Shown here: piece after piece, positions 9,532 through 17,400 of the stretch
Layout of the letters: each line of letters begins with the position of its first letter
Numbering within the stretch: the stretch's first letter is position 1
DNA from: Asterionellopsis glacialis
Taxonomy: Eukaryota; Bacillariophyta; Plagiogrammaphyceae; Rhaphoneidales; Asterionellopsidaceae
Length of the DNA: 24,138 bases
Direction of reading: 5' to 3'
NCBI GenBank assembly: GCA_014885115.2
Contig: WKLE02004093.1
Coordinates: 1 to 24,138 of the forward strand
Made by a program: the position numbers and the translations under genes
The notes under the pieces: generated by a model
The model's database searches: none
Seen by the model: only the letters and a program-made list of their open reading frames with translations
What the model was told of the DNA's origin: nothing

Positions 9532-9771
9532 TTTTTAGAGAAAACTTTAAAATACAGTTATTTATAACTTGTTTCTTTTAGAAAATGTGTAGTTCTACTT
9601 GAATTTATAGGTATCTCTAGAGAAAGAGAGAGCATCAATTTCTATTTTAATGCCGTCGAAACTAAAATATAAGTGTAAATGTCTTCTTTTTTATCTCGTG
9701 TTTATGTCTTGTCTGTCTCTGCGTGTGTTGCCTGGGTATGTTTTTATTGTACGCATATTACAGTAATGTAA
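9532..9771. other. Convergent 3' spacer with TCTCTAGAGA palindrome
   Basis: The spacer separates the stop codons of the Lon-like (plus) and kinase (minus) genes and must contain both 3' ends. The perfect palindrome TCTCTAGAGA is at 9614-9623, identical to each half of the 24-bp palindrome at 7913-7936. No gene is seen. Confidence 0.6.
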
Positions 9772-11889
9772 TTAAAATTGGCAAGAATCACGTCGTATAA
9801 GATCTTTGCCGCGACCTGTACGAAAAGTGTTCCTTTTAGGGCTCTGTTTCGCTTCATCCCTTGAACTTGCTTTCGAAATAGTATTGTATAGCTGACGAAC
9901 ACTTTGTGATCGGCTATTACTTTTGACGGGAAGAAGGTTTCGGAGAGCAGCAGATGCAATGGAAGGACGTTTACTAGTGTTGTTGTTGCTGCCAGATGAG
10001 GAGGCCGATGCTGAACAGGTTGTTGAACTTCCTGGTAAAATCATTTGAGTTGCATCGCTCAAGCTAGAACGTCTAACATGGCGCTGTTTCCCGTGGCGTC
10101 CTTGATCTTGAGCATTTTGATGTTGTGCGAGAGCATTTCTTGTCAATGGAGGGTCCTCAACACTGCCATCTTGACTACTACATCTACTGTGAGTTGAGGA
10201 CCAAGTTAATGAGTTCCCAGTGCCAGCAGAAATGGAATTGAGCATTTCCTTATGCTGTTGACTTAAAACTTCATGAACTTCTCCCATGGTAGGTCGTAAA
10301 GCTATATCGTAGCACATGCATTCTTGCAAAATGTTGGTAATACCTGCAGGCCATGATGATGGATTAAGTTTGGGTCGGACTCCATGTTCATGGAAAACCT
10401 TCTGATTCATAGTTTCTGGATTAAAATTGGCAAACGGTTTGACTAACGCTAGAATTTCATACAATAGTATAGAAAAGCTATACACATCAGCCTTGAGATT
10501 GTATGGTTCAAACCGTGCAACTTCAGGTGCCATGTATCTCATACTTCCTGTACAACCACTTAATTCGTAGGTATCTTGATATCCACCCTTCATATCTGGT
10601 ATTTCCTTGGCTAATCCAAAATCAAACAATTGGATATTTCCATGAATATCAAAGCCTAGATTTTTCGGCTTGAGGTCGCGATATATGAGATTGTGTTCAT
10701 GAAGGTACGCCAAGGCACTTGCAATATCAACACCAATCTTTAATCGCTCTACTTTCAATGCTTTTCGTTCGGTCTTGGCAGAACGTAAAAACATTTTCAA
10801 TCGGTTCGTTTTTTTCTGCCAGTACGTGATTCGTTCTTCCAGTGTTTCATACAAACGATCTAAAATTAAAAAGTATCCATCATGTCTTCCAGTGGCATAT
10901 CCTGATGTTCCAAGAGCTGACCATCCTCGTATTTTGATAATATTGGGATGCTGTATGCGTGCAAGTAATTGTGCTTCCTTCCCCAAATCAATTGCAGCTG
11001 TTTCAAAAAGTTCGTGATCACCAGATTGCGTCAAACTAGGACGCAAATGTTTCACAACATATTCAGGCGTAGCATCACAACAAGTAGAGCCAGATGACCC
11101 AGCACTACGTGTGCTACAAGCACCACGTGAATGGTCAGACATGGCCATATCTAAATTGCTGCTCTTGCAGGTATTGTTAGTTACGGCAGCGCGTTTGATA
11201 TTGTCACTGATATTATTAGAATGATGGATGGGAAATAAATTTGAATCACTTGAATAATTCGTATGCTGTGCCATCATCTTCCGAGTACGTTCGACAGCTT
11301 CAAATTCTTCTGAATTTTCTTCGACTTCTGCTTGTTGGTCTCCCCCTGGTGTCACTTGCACACCACCACCATCGTGATGTGCATTAGCTTCTTTTTGATC
11401 TATTGTTGTTAATATTGAAGACGTCGATGAAGCACACGTAGATGGTGTACGTGCAGGCGCTGATACTTGACGCCTATAGCGAGAGCGAGGAGCTGGTAAG
11501 AATGATTTGACTGCATAAATTTCTGAAAAACATCCCCTCCCCAAACGATCACCTAAAACAATTTCATGTTTATGAAAAGGTGCAATATCAAGTGAATGAG
11601 GAGCAGAAGATCCAGTGCCCGTGATGCCATCAGCATCGTTGCCACTGCCACTAGACCCATTGCGTTTGTGATTTTGATACGCTGCTGACATGGAAAGGAT
11701 GCTCGATGAATTATTAAATTCTTCAAGTTCCATTCGGGTCCGATCAGCAACCATCGATGCTACCTCTTGTGGGATAAGAGCTGTATCGTCATCAGGCAGA
11801 TCATACACATCATCGGCTTTGAAAACTTTGAAACGATCATTCTGTCCGGATGACATTAACGATGCTGATAAAGCTGACTGTTGTTTCAT
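9772..11889 (-). CDS. Protein kinase (TKL/receptor-like type) with large N-lobe insert
   Basis: The protein has 705 residues from ATG 11889, the first ATG after an in-frame TAG; a TTG at 11934 extends the frame but is not a likely start. Kinase landmarks: Gly loop LGRGCFSEIY (G117, G119), VVK lysine K280, helix-C E305 (LGKEAQLL), YRDLKPKN at 403-410 (D405, K407, N410; Tyr replaces the usual His of HRD), DFG 423-425 and APE 454-456. All catalytic residues are present, so it should be active. About 150 residues of Ser/Gln/Asn-rich sequence lie between beta 2 (IYAVK, to 128) and beta 3 (EYVVK), where most kinases have a short turn. A basic Ser-rich tail of about 150 residues follows the domain. 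There is no signal peptide or membrane helix, so it is probably cytosolic or nuclear. Substrate unknown. GSMRYMAPEV and the general pattern favour a TKL-type Ser/Thr kinase. Confidence 0.9.
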   Translation of the reverse strand: MKQQSALSASLMSSGQNDRFKVFKADDVYDLPDDDTALIPQEVASMVADRTRMELEEFNNSSSILSMSAAYQNHKRNGSSGSGNDADGITGTGSSAPHSLDIAPFHKHEIVLGDRLGRGCFSEIYAVKSFLPAPRSRYRRQVSAPARTPSTCASSTSSILTTIDQKEANAHHDGGGVQVTPGGDQQAEVEENSEEFEAVERTRKMMAQHTNYSSDSNLFPIHHSNNISDNIKRAAVTNNTCKSSNLDMAMSDHSRGACSTRSAGSSGSTCCDATPEYVVKHLRPSLTQSGDHELFETAAIDLGKEAQLLARIQHPNIIKIRGWSALGTSGYATGRHDGYFLILDRLYETLEERITYWQKKTNRLKMFLRSAKTERKALKVERLKIGVDIASALAYLHEHNLIYRDLKPKNLGFDIHGNIQLFDFGLAKEIPDMKGGYQDTYELSGCTGSMRYMAPEVARFEPYNLKADVYSFSILLYEILALVKPFANFNPETMNQKVFHEHGVRPKLNPSSWPAGITNILQECMCYDIALRPTMGEVHEVLSQQHKEMLNSISAGTGNSLTWSSTHSRCSSQDGSVEDPPLTRNALAQHQNAQDQGRHGKQRHVRRSSLSDATQMILPGSSTTCSASASSSGSNNNTSKRPSIASAALRNLLPVKSNSRSQSVRQLYNTISKASSRDEAKQSPKRNTFRTGRGKDLIRRDSCQF

Positions 11890-12482
11890 TGTCAACAATG
11901 ACACAACACAATCTGACTGACAAGAAAGAAACAACTGCTAGTCTTCTTTGCAACTCGGATTAGATCTCTGGAGACAGAGAAGGCTAAAGAGACACTTTAA
12001 TAATATGTTTATAGTAAACAAAGGAACACGACTAGGACTACAGTTAGTTGTTGTAGGGATTGCAAACCGTGAAATCATCCAATGAAAAGCGAAACCAACC
12101 CACTTAAAACACCTTGGTATTATTGAAGAAGATTGGTTGGTTTGACATATTTCGCCGATATGGTTCTATGTCTCATACAGATGTTCCGTGGAACATGACG
12201 AATCTGCGAAAACCAATACAACTTTAAACTTCAACCACTTATATTGCCCTTTCAATGATGAATTATATATAATAAATAATTTTCGGTATCCGCCTATTGT
12301 CATTATTCAATTACGCACCAATTTCTGCTTATGTCAGCTACAGTAATGTCATATCACATAAACTAGCACATCTTATTCTGCATTACCAATGATTCCATAT
12401 TCAGGTATATTCAAAAGCGGATGATACTGGGTAGAATCACATTTTGAAACAAGATTCTCCGTAGAAATGATTTCAACTAGCA

Positions 12483-12520
12483 ATAAAAATGATTCACTAT
12501 CCATAAAAATGATTCACTAT
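12483..12520. repeat. Two-copy tandem repeat, period 20 bp
   Basis: ATAAAAATGATTCACTAT occurs exactly at 12483-12500 and 12503-12520. A shorter related ATTCACTATTG follows near 12630. No coding role seen. Confidence 0.8.
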
Positions 12521-13181
12521 CAATCGAAATTGTCCCTACTGAATGTTTATCTGATATGGTCATCTGTTCAGTATACCTGGTAGGCCCTAGTATTGGTCAC
12601 CTAGTATCCTCGTAGTGACCCCAACAAAGAATTCACTATTGGTGAAAGAGAACGGTACTGTACATCCTATACCTGCAACCGGTAATTATACGGTAGCATT
12701 TAGAACCCTTCTATATGGTACAGGGGACAAGTCGTGGTTGGAACCCCTATCATTCCCTGGTGAAAAAGGTTTACCAGGTACCAGGTACGGGCGGGCGGGT
12801 GTTCTATGCATTTTTAGCATCTGCTTATGGGGTGTCTGTATAGAATTGTATAGCGGCTACTCTGTGTAAAGCATAGTAATTAGGAAGTAAGATATATAAA
12901 AAGTTTAGGTTTGGAACATTTTTAATTTATAGCAAAATAAAGATGTTCTCATGGTTGAATTCTACAGGTAAAGTGATTGGGTTTCAGTTGACAAGGATTT
13001 AACTGCCTTTGAGGGTATACAGTTGATAGAGAGAACACCTGAAAATGCGCTAAAAAATGCACAGTTTGTATTGTTGCTGCTTTTCCAATACCACGTAAGG
13101 TACTTTCTAACCTACCCCGCTTAATTAGGACCTTTATAATAGGACCAACGTAAAGTTCTTGTCTGTTTTCTTTTGTATAGG

Positions 13182-13198
13182 ACTCTCTACTAGAGAGT
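13182..13198. repeat. Hyphenated palindrome ACTCTCTA-C-TAGAGAGT
   Basis: Perfect 8-bp arms flank a single base. The arms resemble the CTCTAGAG palindromes in other spacers of this window, with an extra TAC inserted at the centre. Confidence 0.65.
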
Positions 13199-13510
13199 AT
13201 AGAGAAAAAGAATGACCACTCCGGTCAGCTGGAAAAAAAAAGGAGTCCTCGTACATCTGTTCTAGAGTGTAAGATTATTTTCGAGTCATCTGGACACTGT
13301 TTTCTTCAAATCACTCACGTCGATAGTTCCAGTGAATAGGACTAGGACTCTTTGTTCCGCCCGTTTGTTAGTCGTCCTGCACCTACGCTCATGAAAATCT
13401 ACAATAAGTAAATTAGAGATGCCATTCTCGAGAACAAGTCCTCCTCTTTCCTAGGCGGCTAATGTTCATAATATTTTTTTAAGAGTACAGCATCCGACTT
13501 TTCTGGGGCG

Positions 13511-13636
13511 GGGGTTAATCTGTCAAAACTTTATGCAGGAATACTTATTTACAGTATGGCTACGGGGATTAATCTGTCAAAACTTTACCAGGTACAGGTA
13601 TGCAGGAATGCTTATTTACAGTACCTGTATGGCTAC
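13511..13636. repeat. Tandem duplication whose second copy gained complementary insertions
   Basis: Copy 1 (13511-13563, 53 bp) and copy 2 (13564-13636, 73 bp) share ttaatctgtcaaaacttt, atgcaggaat, cttatttacagt and atggctac. Copy 2 has one extra A plus insertions of 13 nt (accaggtacaggt) and 6 nt (acctgt). The inserted acaggt and acctgt are reverse complements and create a perfect inverted repeat, TACAGGTA (13593-13600) and TACCTGTA (13622-13629), with a 21-nt loop. Alternatively copy 1 lost these pieces. Confidence 0.75.
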
Positions 13637-13673
13637 ATCTCGGAATTTAGCTATTCGTCAATAAAACGAAAAA

Positions 13674-13996
13674 TTGTACCAGGACGATGGGATAATATCC
13701 ATTTTTTTTCACTATTTATCATTTATACTACTAAAAACTACAGGTAAAGTACCAATGCTGCGTACCAGTATTTACGTGGTACAGTACAAAAGAATGGTTT
13801 CAAAAGATAGGCGGATAATGATTTTATTCTTGGATTCCACGGAAGGGAACAATAGGTCTCCGAACTTTGCTATTGAACGAAAATCACGTAAAATCTGATA
13901 TATCGATGATCGCATTCTGTAGTTTTTAGTAGTAAGTAAATACTCTATGATGATGATAAACAATGAAAATAATGGATATTAGCCCATCTTCCAGGT
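13674..13996. mobile_element. Foldback/MITE-like element with imperfect inverted-repeat arms
   Basis: The left arm (about 13674-13743) and the reverse complement of the right arm (about 13916-13996) align over their whole length. Shared blocks include gatggg, taatatccatt, tttatca and tactactaaaaactaca; the right arm has about 15 extra bases. A spacer of about 172 bp carries no recognisable protein. The structure fits a decayed miniature inverted-repeat element or foldback element. No clear target-site duplication was identified, so the outer limits are uncertain. Confidence 0.55.
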
Positions 13997-15485
13997 GTAG
14001 GAATTATGCATTTTAGACACATTCTGATGAATAACTAACTCCCTTGAGAGAGGGACATGATGTCAGGGGGGGTTAGTAATACATACCCGGTACTCATGCA
14101 ATGTCAGTATTCCCGTATTCCAGTATGAGACACCTATAATTTTTCCAGATAAGTTAGTTTCGATTTACCGACCTGTTAGACGCGCACGTGATTGTGACCG
14201 AACAAACTGTCCTGTTTCGAAATCTGAAGATGCATAGTCCTTAATTTGATGTTCTACACAAGTAGCCAGTAGGATGCATTCCAGTCTCGTGAAGCGAAAT
14301 CTACAGGTAACTGCATCCGTGACCAGTCAGTGGGACTACCTGGTAGTCATGTATCTGGTAGAAACTGGTATAGTTCCTATTAATACCAGGTACCAGTTTA
14401 AACTAGATAACTTGTGACAGTACCAGATACTAACTGTCTGTATGTATAATGTTGCATCGTACGAATCGTAGTGCATACACATTTTGAGGGGACAGACAGG
14501 AGGGGGTTGTGTCATCCATTTCTGAAAAAAAATTGCAGTAGGATTTATTGGTCGTTACTTTGTAGGAGCTCAATAAAAAAAAGAACTGTTGGTAACGACA
14601 ATAATATTATTTTGTCGCTCAGAAGAATGTGAACCTTTTCAGCTTTTCCGCTTTTTTGGGCGGCCAACAAAACACCTAAGAAACATCGTGAGTTTCTGAG
14701 CAAATGTTCTATCCGATGCATTTCGAAATTTCCTTTCTACATTATTGAACCCGTTGTAGTGTTCTTCAGACAGGACAATAAATACTCAAACTGCCCTCCA
14801 GTAATCGTATCCTTGTACGAATGAGTCAGAGGGGCTTAGGTGCGACTTATTTACGGTATTAATTAATATGGCTCGGTTGATAGCAGGGGCTGATGGCCTA
14901 TATTTTTTAGTACAAAAACACTCATATCACTTCTTTTAAGGTGATACCTGATGTCACTATGAAAGAGTAAGTTACCTACATTAATGTTCAATAAACCATA
15001 CATTGTAAAAGAGCATGACCGTAATATTTTGTACCTTTTATTATGTGGAGCCCTTTCCGGAATACAGAAAGAACATTACTGTCAGTTTCTTTTCTAAAAG
15101 AAAAAACAGATGGTCAAAACATGCACAAGTACAGTAAACGTCTGAAGAAAAAAACGGTTCCAATCAAAGAGAGCCTGGTACTATCAATAGGTAGTAGTCC
15201 AACGTAAAGATATCATATAGGAAAACATTACAAAGACTGCACAGCGATACAAGGAATTTTTCTTTGACACCTTGAACCTTGTGTATCTTTGCAGGTATCA
15301 TTTTCTGTATCACTCCTCAAAGTTTCAAATTCGATATCACCAAAAAATAAGAAATATAACTAACAGAGGCTTACTACAAAGCTTTATATAATGTTAAAAT
15401 TACATATTATTTTTAGGTTGTCTATCAAAAAAATGAGATACATGACGTCGAGGATGCTTGAACTGCAACTACAACAGAATTGATT

Positions 15486-15785
15486 TTATCTAGTATGTGA
15501 CATCATCTTCAAGTCATAGTAGTATTTGATTGGAGCTTTGGTTGACATCCAACATGAAGAAGAAGTGAGAATGGAATCATAAGAATCACTGGATTCTCTA
15601 ATATCAATGAAAAGATTCGTTTCAGAAACCTGGAGTATGAAGTCTATTGCACCAACTAAATGAATAACATGACAATCTATGCTTTGTACAGGACTAGTAC
15701 AGAATGTGATTGCCAAGATTGACTTCAAGATTGGTGTCAGTGTCAGGTTTCTTGCACTATATACGTGAATGCCTTGATTCTGCAT
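15486..15785 (-). CDS. Doubtful 99-residue open frame
   Basis: The frame begins at a true ATG (15785) and has a mildly hydrophobic N-terminal half (LTPILKSILAITFCTS), but no recognised domain or clear signal-peptide context, and it sits at the edge of a repeat-rich gene-poor block. It may be a chance frame or a gene fragment. Listed only because it is the sole ATG-initiated frame of this size in the block. Confidence 0.15.
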   Translation of the reverse strand: MQNQGIHVYSARNLTLTPILKSILAITFCTSPVQSIDCHVIHLVGAIDFILQVSETNLFIDIRESSDSYDSILTSSSCWMSTKAPIKYYYDLKMMSHTR

Positions 15786-15860
15786 TTCAATTTACGGTAC
15801 TGGGATGTAAATTTTTACACGAAAACAATAGTACTCAGACGTCTCAAAAATAGGCCCTAA

Positions 15861-15964
15861 TCATTCTTTTTCATTTCCGAACAGGAAAGCTACTCAAGCA
15901 AACACGACAGCCTGGCACATTTTTTTCTGTTTTGTGACTGCCAGGCATTCTCATTCTTTTTCAT
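15861..15964. repeat. Direct repeat and inverted repeat upstream of the small acidic-protein gene
   Basis: TCATTCTTTTTCAT occurs exactly at 15861-15874 and 15951-15964, 90 bp apart. Between them is an 8-bp inverted repeat, GCCTGGCA (15910-15917) with TGCCAGGC (15939-15946). All lie 67-170 bp before the ATG at 16031, a promoter-proximal position, so regulatory binding is possible but only inferred. Confidence 0.55.
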
Positions 15965-16030
15965 CCTTGATGCTCATAAGCACCCACTTCATTACTTGAC
16001 ACGCATTTTATAACATTGTATACACACATT

Positions 16031-16528
16031 ATGTATTCCGTCGACAGACCCAATTCCCTGTACAACGCAATGACCAACAACGGTTCCTCAAGAAAACTTA
16101 GCAGTGGATCGCTTTCCAAGTCTTCACGATCTATTCCAATTCGTCATCCCATTACACGAACTGAATCTGAAATTCAACTTTGTGAGGATGAACAAATGGC
16201 AGATATGCGTGATTATCACATGTATGTCCGCATCGTTTCTGGAATGCAACAGCAATATTCCGTCAGTAATGGTGTATCACCAACACTACACAATATTATC
16301 CGTACACGAAATTCACCCGTGGACAATGACAATGATGAAACAGAGAAAACCAAACATTATTTACCAGGATTTGAGCGATCTTCCAATCGCCTTCAAGACT
16401 TGGATACATTGGCAGATGATATGTTCTTGATTGAAGATACATCATGTAACTTTGATTCTTCCATGTCTTCCATTGATACTTGTTACGGTGAAGATGATTG
16501 CGGTATTTTTGATATGGACGATTTGTGA
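16031..16528 (+). CDS. Small acidic protein of unknown function
   Basis: The protein has 165 residues from ATG 16031; the open frame begins upstream at a TTG. The N-terminal 40 residues are Ser/Arg-rich. A compact, non-repetitive segment follows, ITRTESEIQLCEDEQMADMRD (about 41-61) then YHMYVRIVSGM (62-72), which looks helical and is the likely conserved core. The C-terminus is strongly acidic and ends in DMDDL. I have the impression that diatoms carry families with a similar core but cannot name one. TTTTATAA at 16006-16013 is only 18 bp before this ATG; if it were the TATA box, translation would have to start later, for example at Met14 (16070). There is no signal peptide or membrane segment. 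Confidence 0.6.
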   Translation: MYSVDRPNSLYNAMTNNGSSRKLSSGSLSKSSRSIPIRHPITRTESEIQLCEDEQMADMRDYHMYVRIVSGMQQQYSVSNGVSPTLHNIIRTRNSPVDNDNDETEKTKHYLPGFERSSNRLQDLDTLADDMFLIEDTSCNFDSSMSSIDTCYGEDDCGIFDMDDL

Positions 16529-17106
16529 CTTCGTCAATTTCCAACAAGAGAAAGTAAATGAGAAAAGGAAAATCGATTTGTTTAAGGTACGCCTGCACAA
16601 AGGAAGGGCAACGCATGAAATCCAAGAAGGTAGATTCAAGCATCTTCCTTTGATTTCCCTCGGAGTTTAGACAAAGTAGTAACATGTATCTATACAGCTA
16701 ACAGTACATGTCACAAAACATTGCAATTCCAAACGCGTACTTGAGGAAAAACTACGAAACTATGTAACACTATACAAATTAAGATTATAAAAAAGCAAAG
16801 TAATTAAAAAAGATTTAGAACCACTTTCTTTTCTCACTAGTTTACTTTCAGATTTCATCTTGGAACATCCGACATGCCCCGTGCCTAAATTATTCCACAG
16901 TAAAAAACACTTGAACTTTCTTGGATTCCTCGAACTGTGTTTTGGTCGTGTCTTTTGGAAATGTCTACTCTACAATCACTTCGATCCTATCGCAGAATAT
17001 CGGTGGTCCTAAAATGCCTAACGGAAATCGACGCATGATAGACGGTCAACGGGGTGATCAGTCGGTCCGGCGTTCGTGATTCAGCAATATTCTAAAAATT
17101 GAGGAC

Positions 17107-17158
<52 letters not shown>

Positions 17159-17400
17159 ACGACTGATTCAAGTGCGGACGGATCGAGGGCAAGTAGATGC
17201 ACAAGAAGTATCGCCCGGGTCCCATGTTCATGGTTCCTCTCACACCGTGCACAGAACTTTGATGCCATCAAGCACAAAATCATAACCTTTTATTTTGTTG
17301 CTGTGTTCCTCTGAAGTGCCACAAGAAAAATTTATTTGCAAAACATCAAAGCTGGTAGGTCCCAGATTATCTGTGTGAAGATCACAACATCTCCGTCAAA
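16529..17400. other. Spacer upstream of the DAC-like/TPR gene
   Basis: It contains the 3' end of the small acidic-protein gene and the upstream region of the TPR gene. The only structure noticed is the hexanucleotide run at 17110-17157. Open frames through that run start at TTG and encode Asn-Glu repeats; they are not supported as genes. The last bases before ATG 17401 (gtcaaaATGG) give a good start context. Confidence 0.55.
17110..17157. repeat. (CGAAAA)8 hexanucleotide microsatellite
   Basis: Eight perfect units, 48 bp, start 291 bp before the start codon of the DAC-like/TPR gene. Perfect repetition implies recent expansion and probable length variation between strains. Confidence 0.95.

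Larger units (their letters stand above)
11890..16030. other. 4.1-kb gene-poor block with decayed repeats
   Basis: No convincing gene was found. The first few hundred bases must include the kinase promoter and leader. From about 12400 to 15300 the sequence is dense in CAGGTA/TACCTG (at least 15 copies), with CTACAGGTAA three times (12962, 13738, 14301), tandem repeats (12483-12520, 13511-13636), an inverted repeat (13674-13996) and a hyphenated palindrome (13182-13198). Open frames in it (12615-12869, 13556-13747, 13674-13898, 13772-13963) have non-ATG starts or track the repeats. The block looks like remnants of one or more small mobile elements. The last about 200 bp serve as the upstream region of the gene at 16031. 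Confidence 0.5.

Noticed and set aside
12615..12869. 84-codon plus-strand frame in the gene-poor block
   Set aside because: Starts at GTG and runs through the CAGGTA-rich repeats; composition reflects the repeats.
13674..13963. Overlapping frames on both strands within the inverted repeat
   Set aside because: They read the two arms of the same inverted repeat in opposite directions and have no protein-like features.
16006..16013. TTTTATAA as a TATA box for the gene at 16031
   Set aside because: It is only 18 bp before the chosen ATG, too near for a TATA box unless translation starts further in.
17058..17314. Frames encoding Asn-Glu or Phe-Arg/Ser repeats
   Set aside because: They are translations of the (CGAAAA)8 microsatellite; the plus-strand one starts at TTG.
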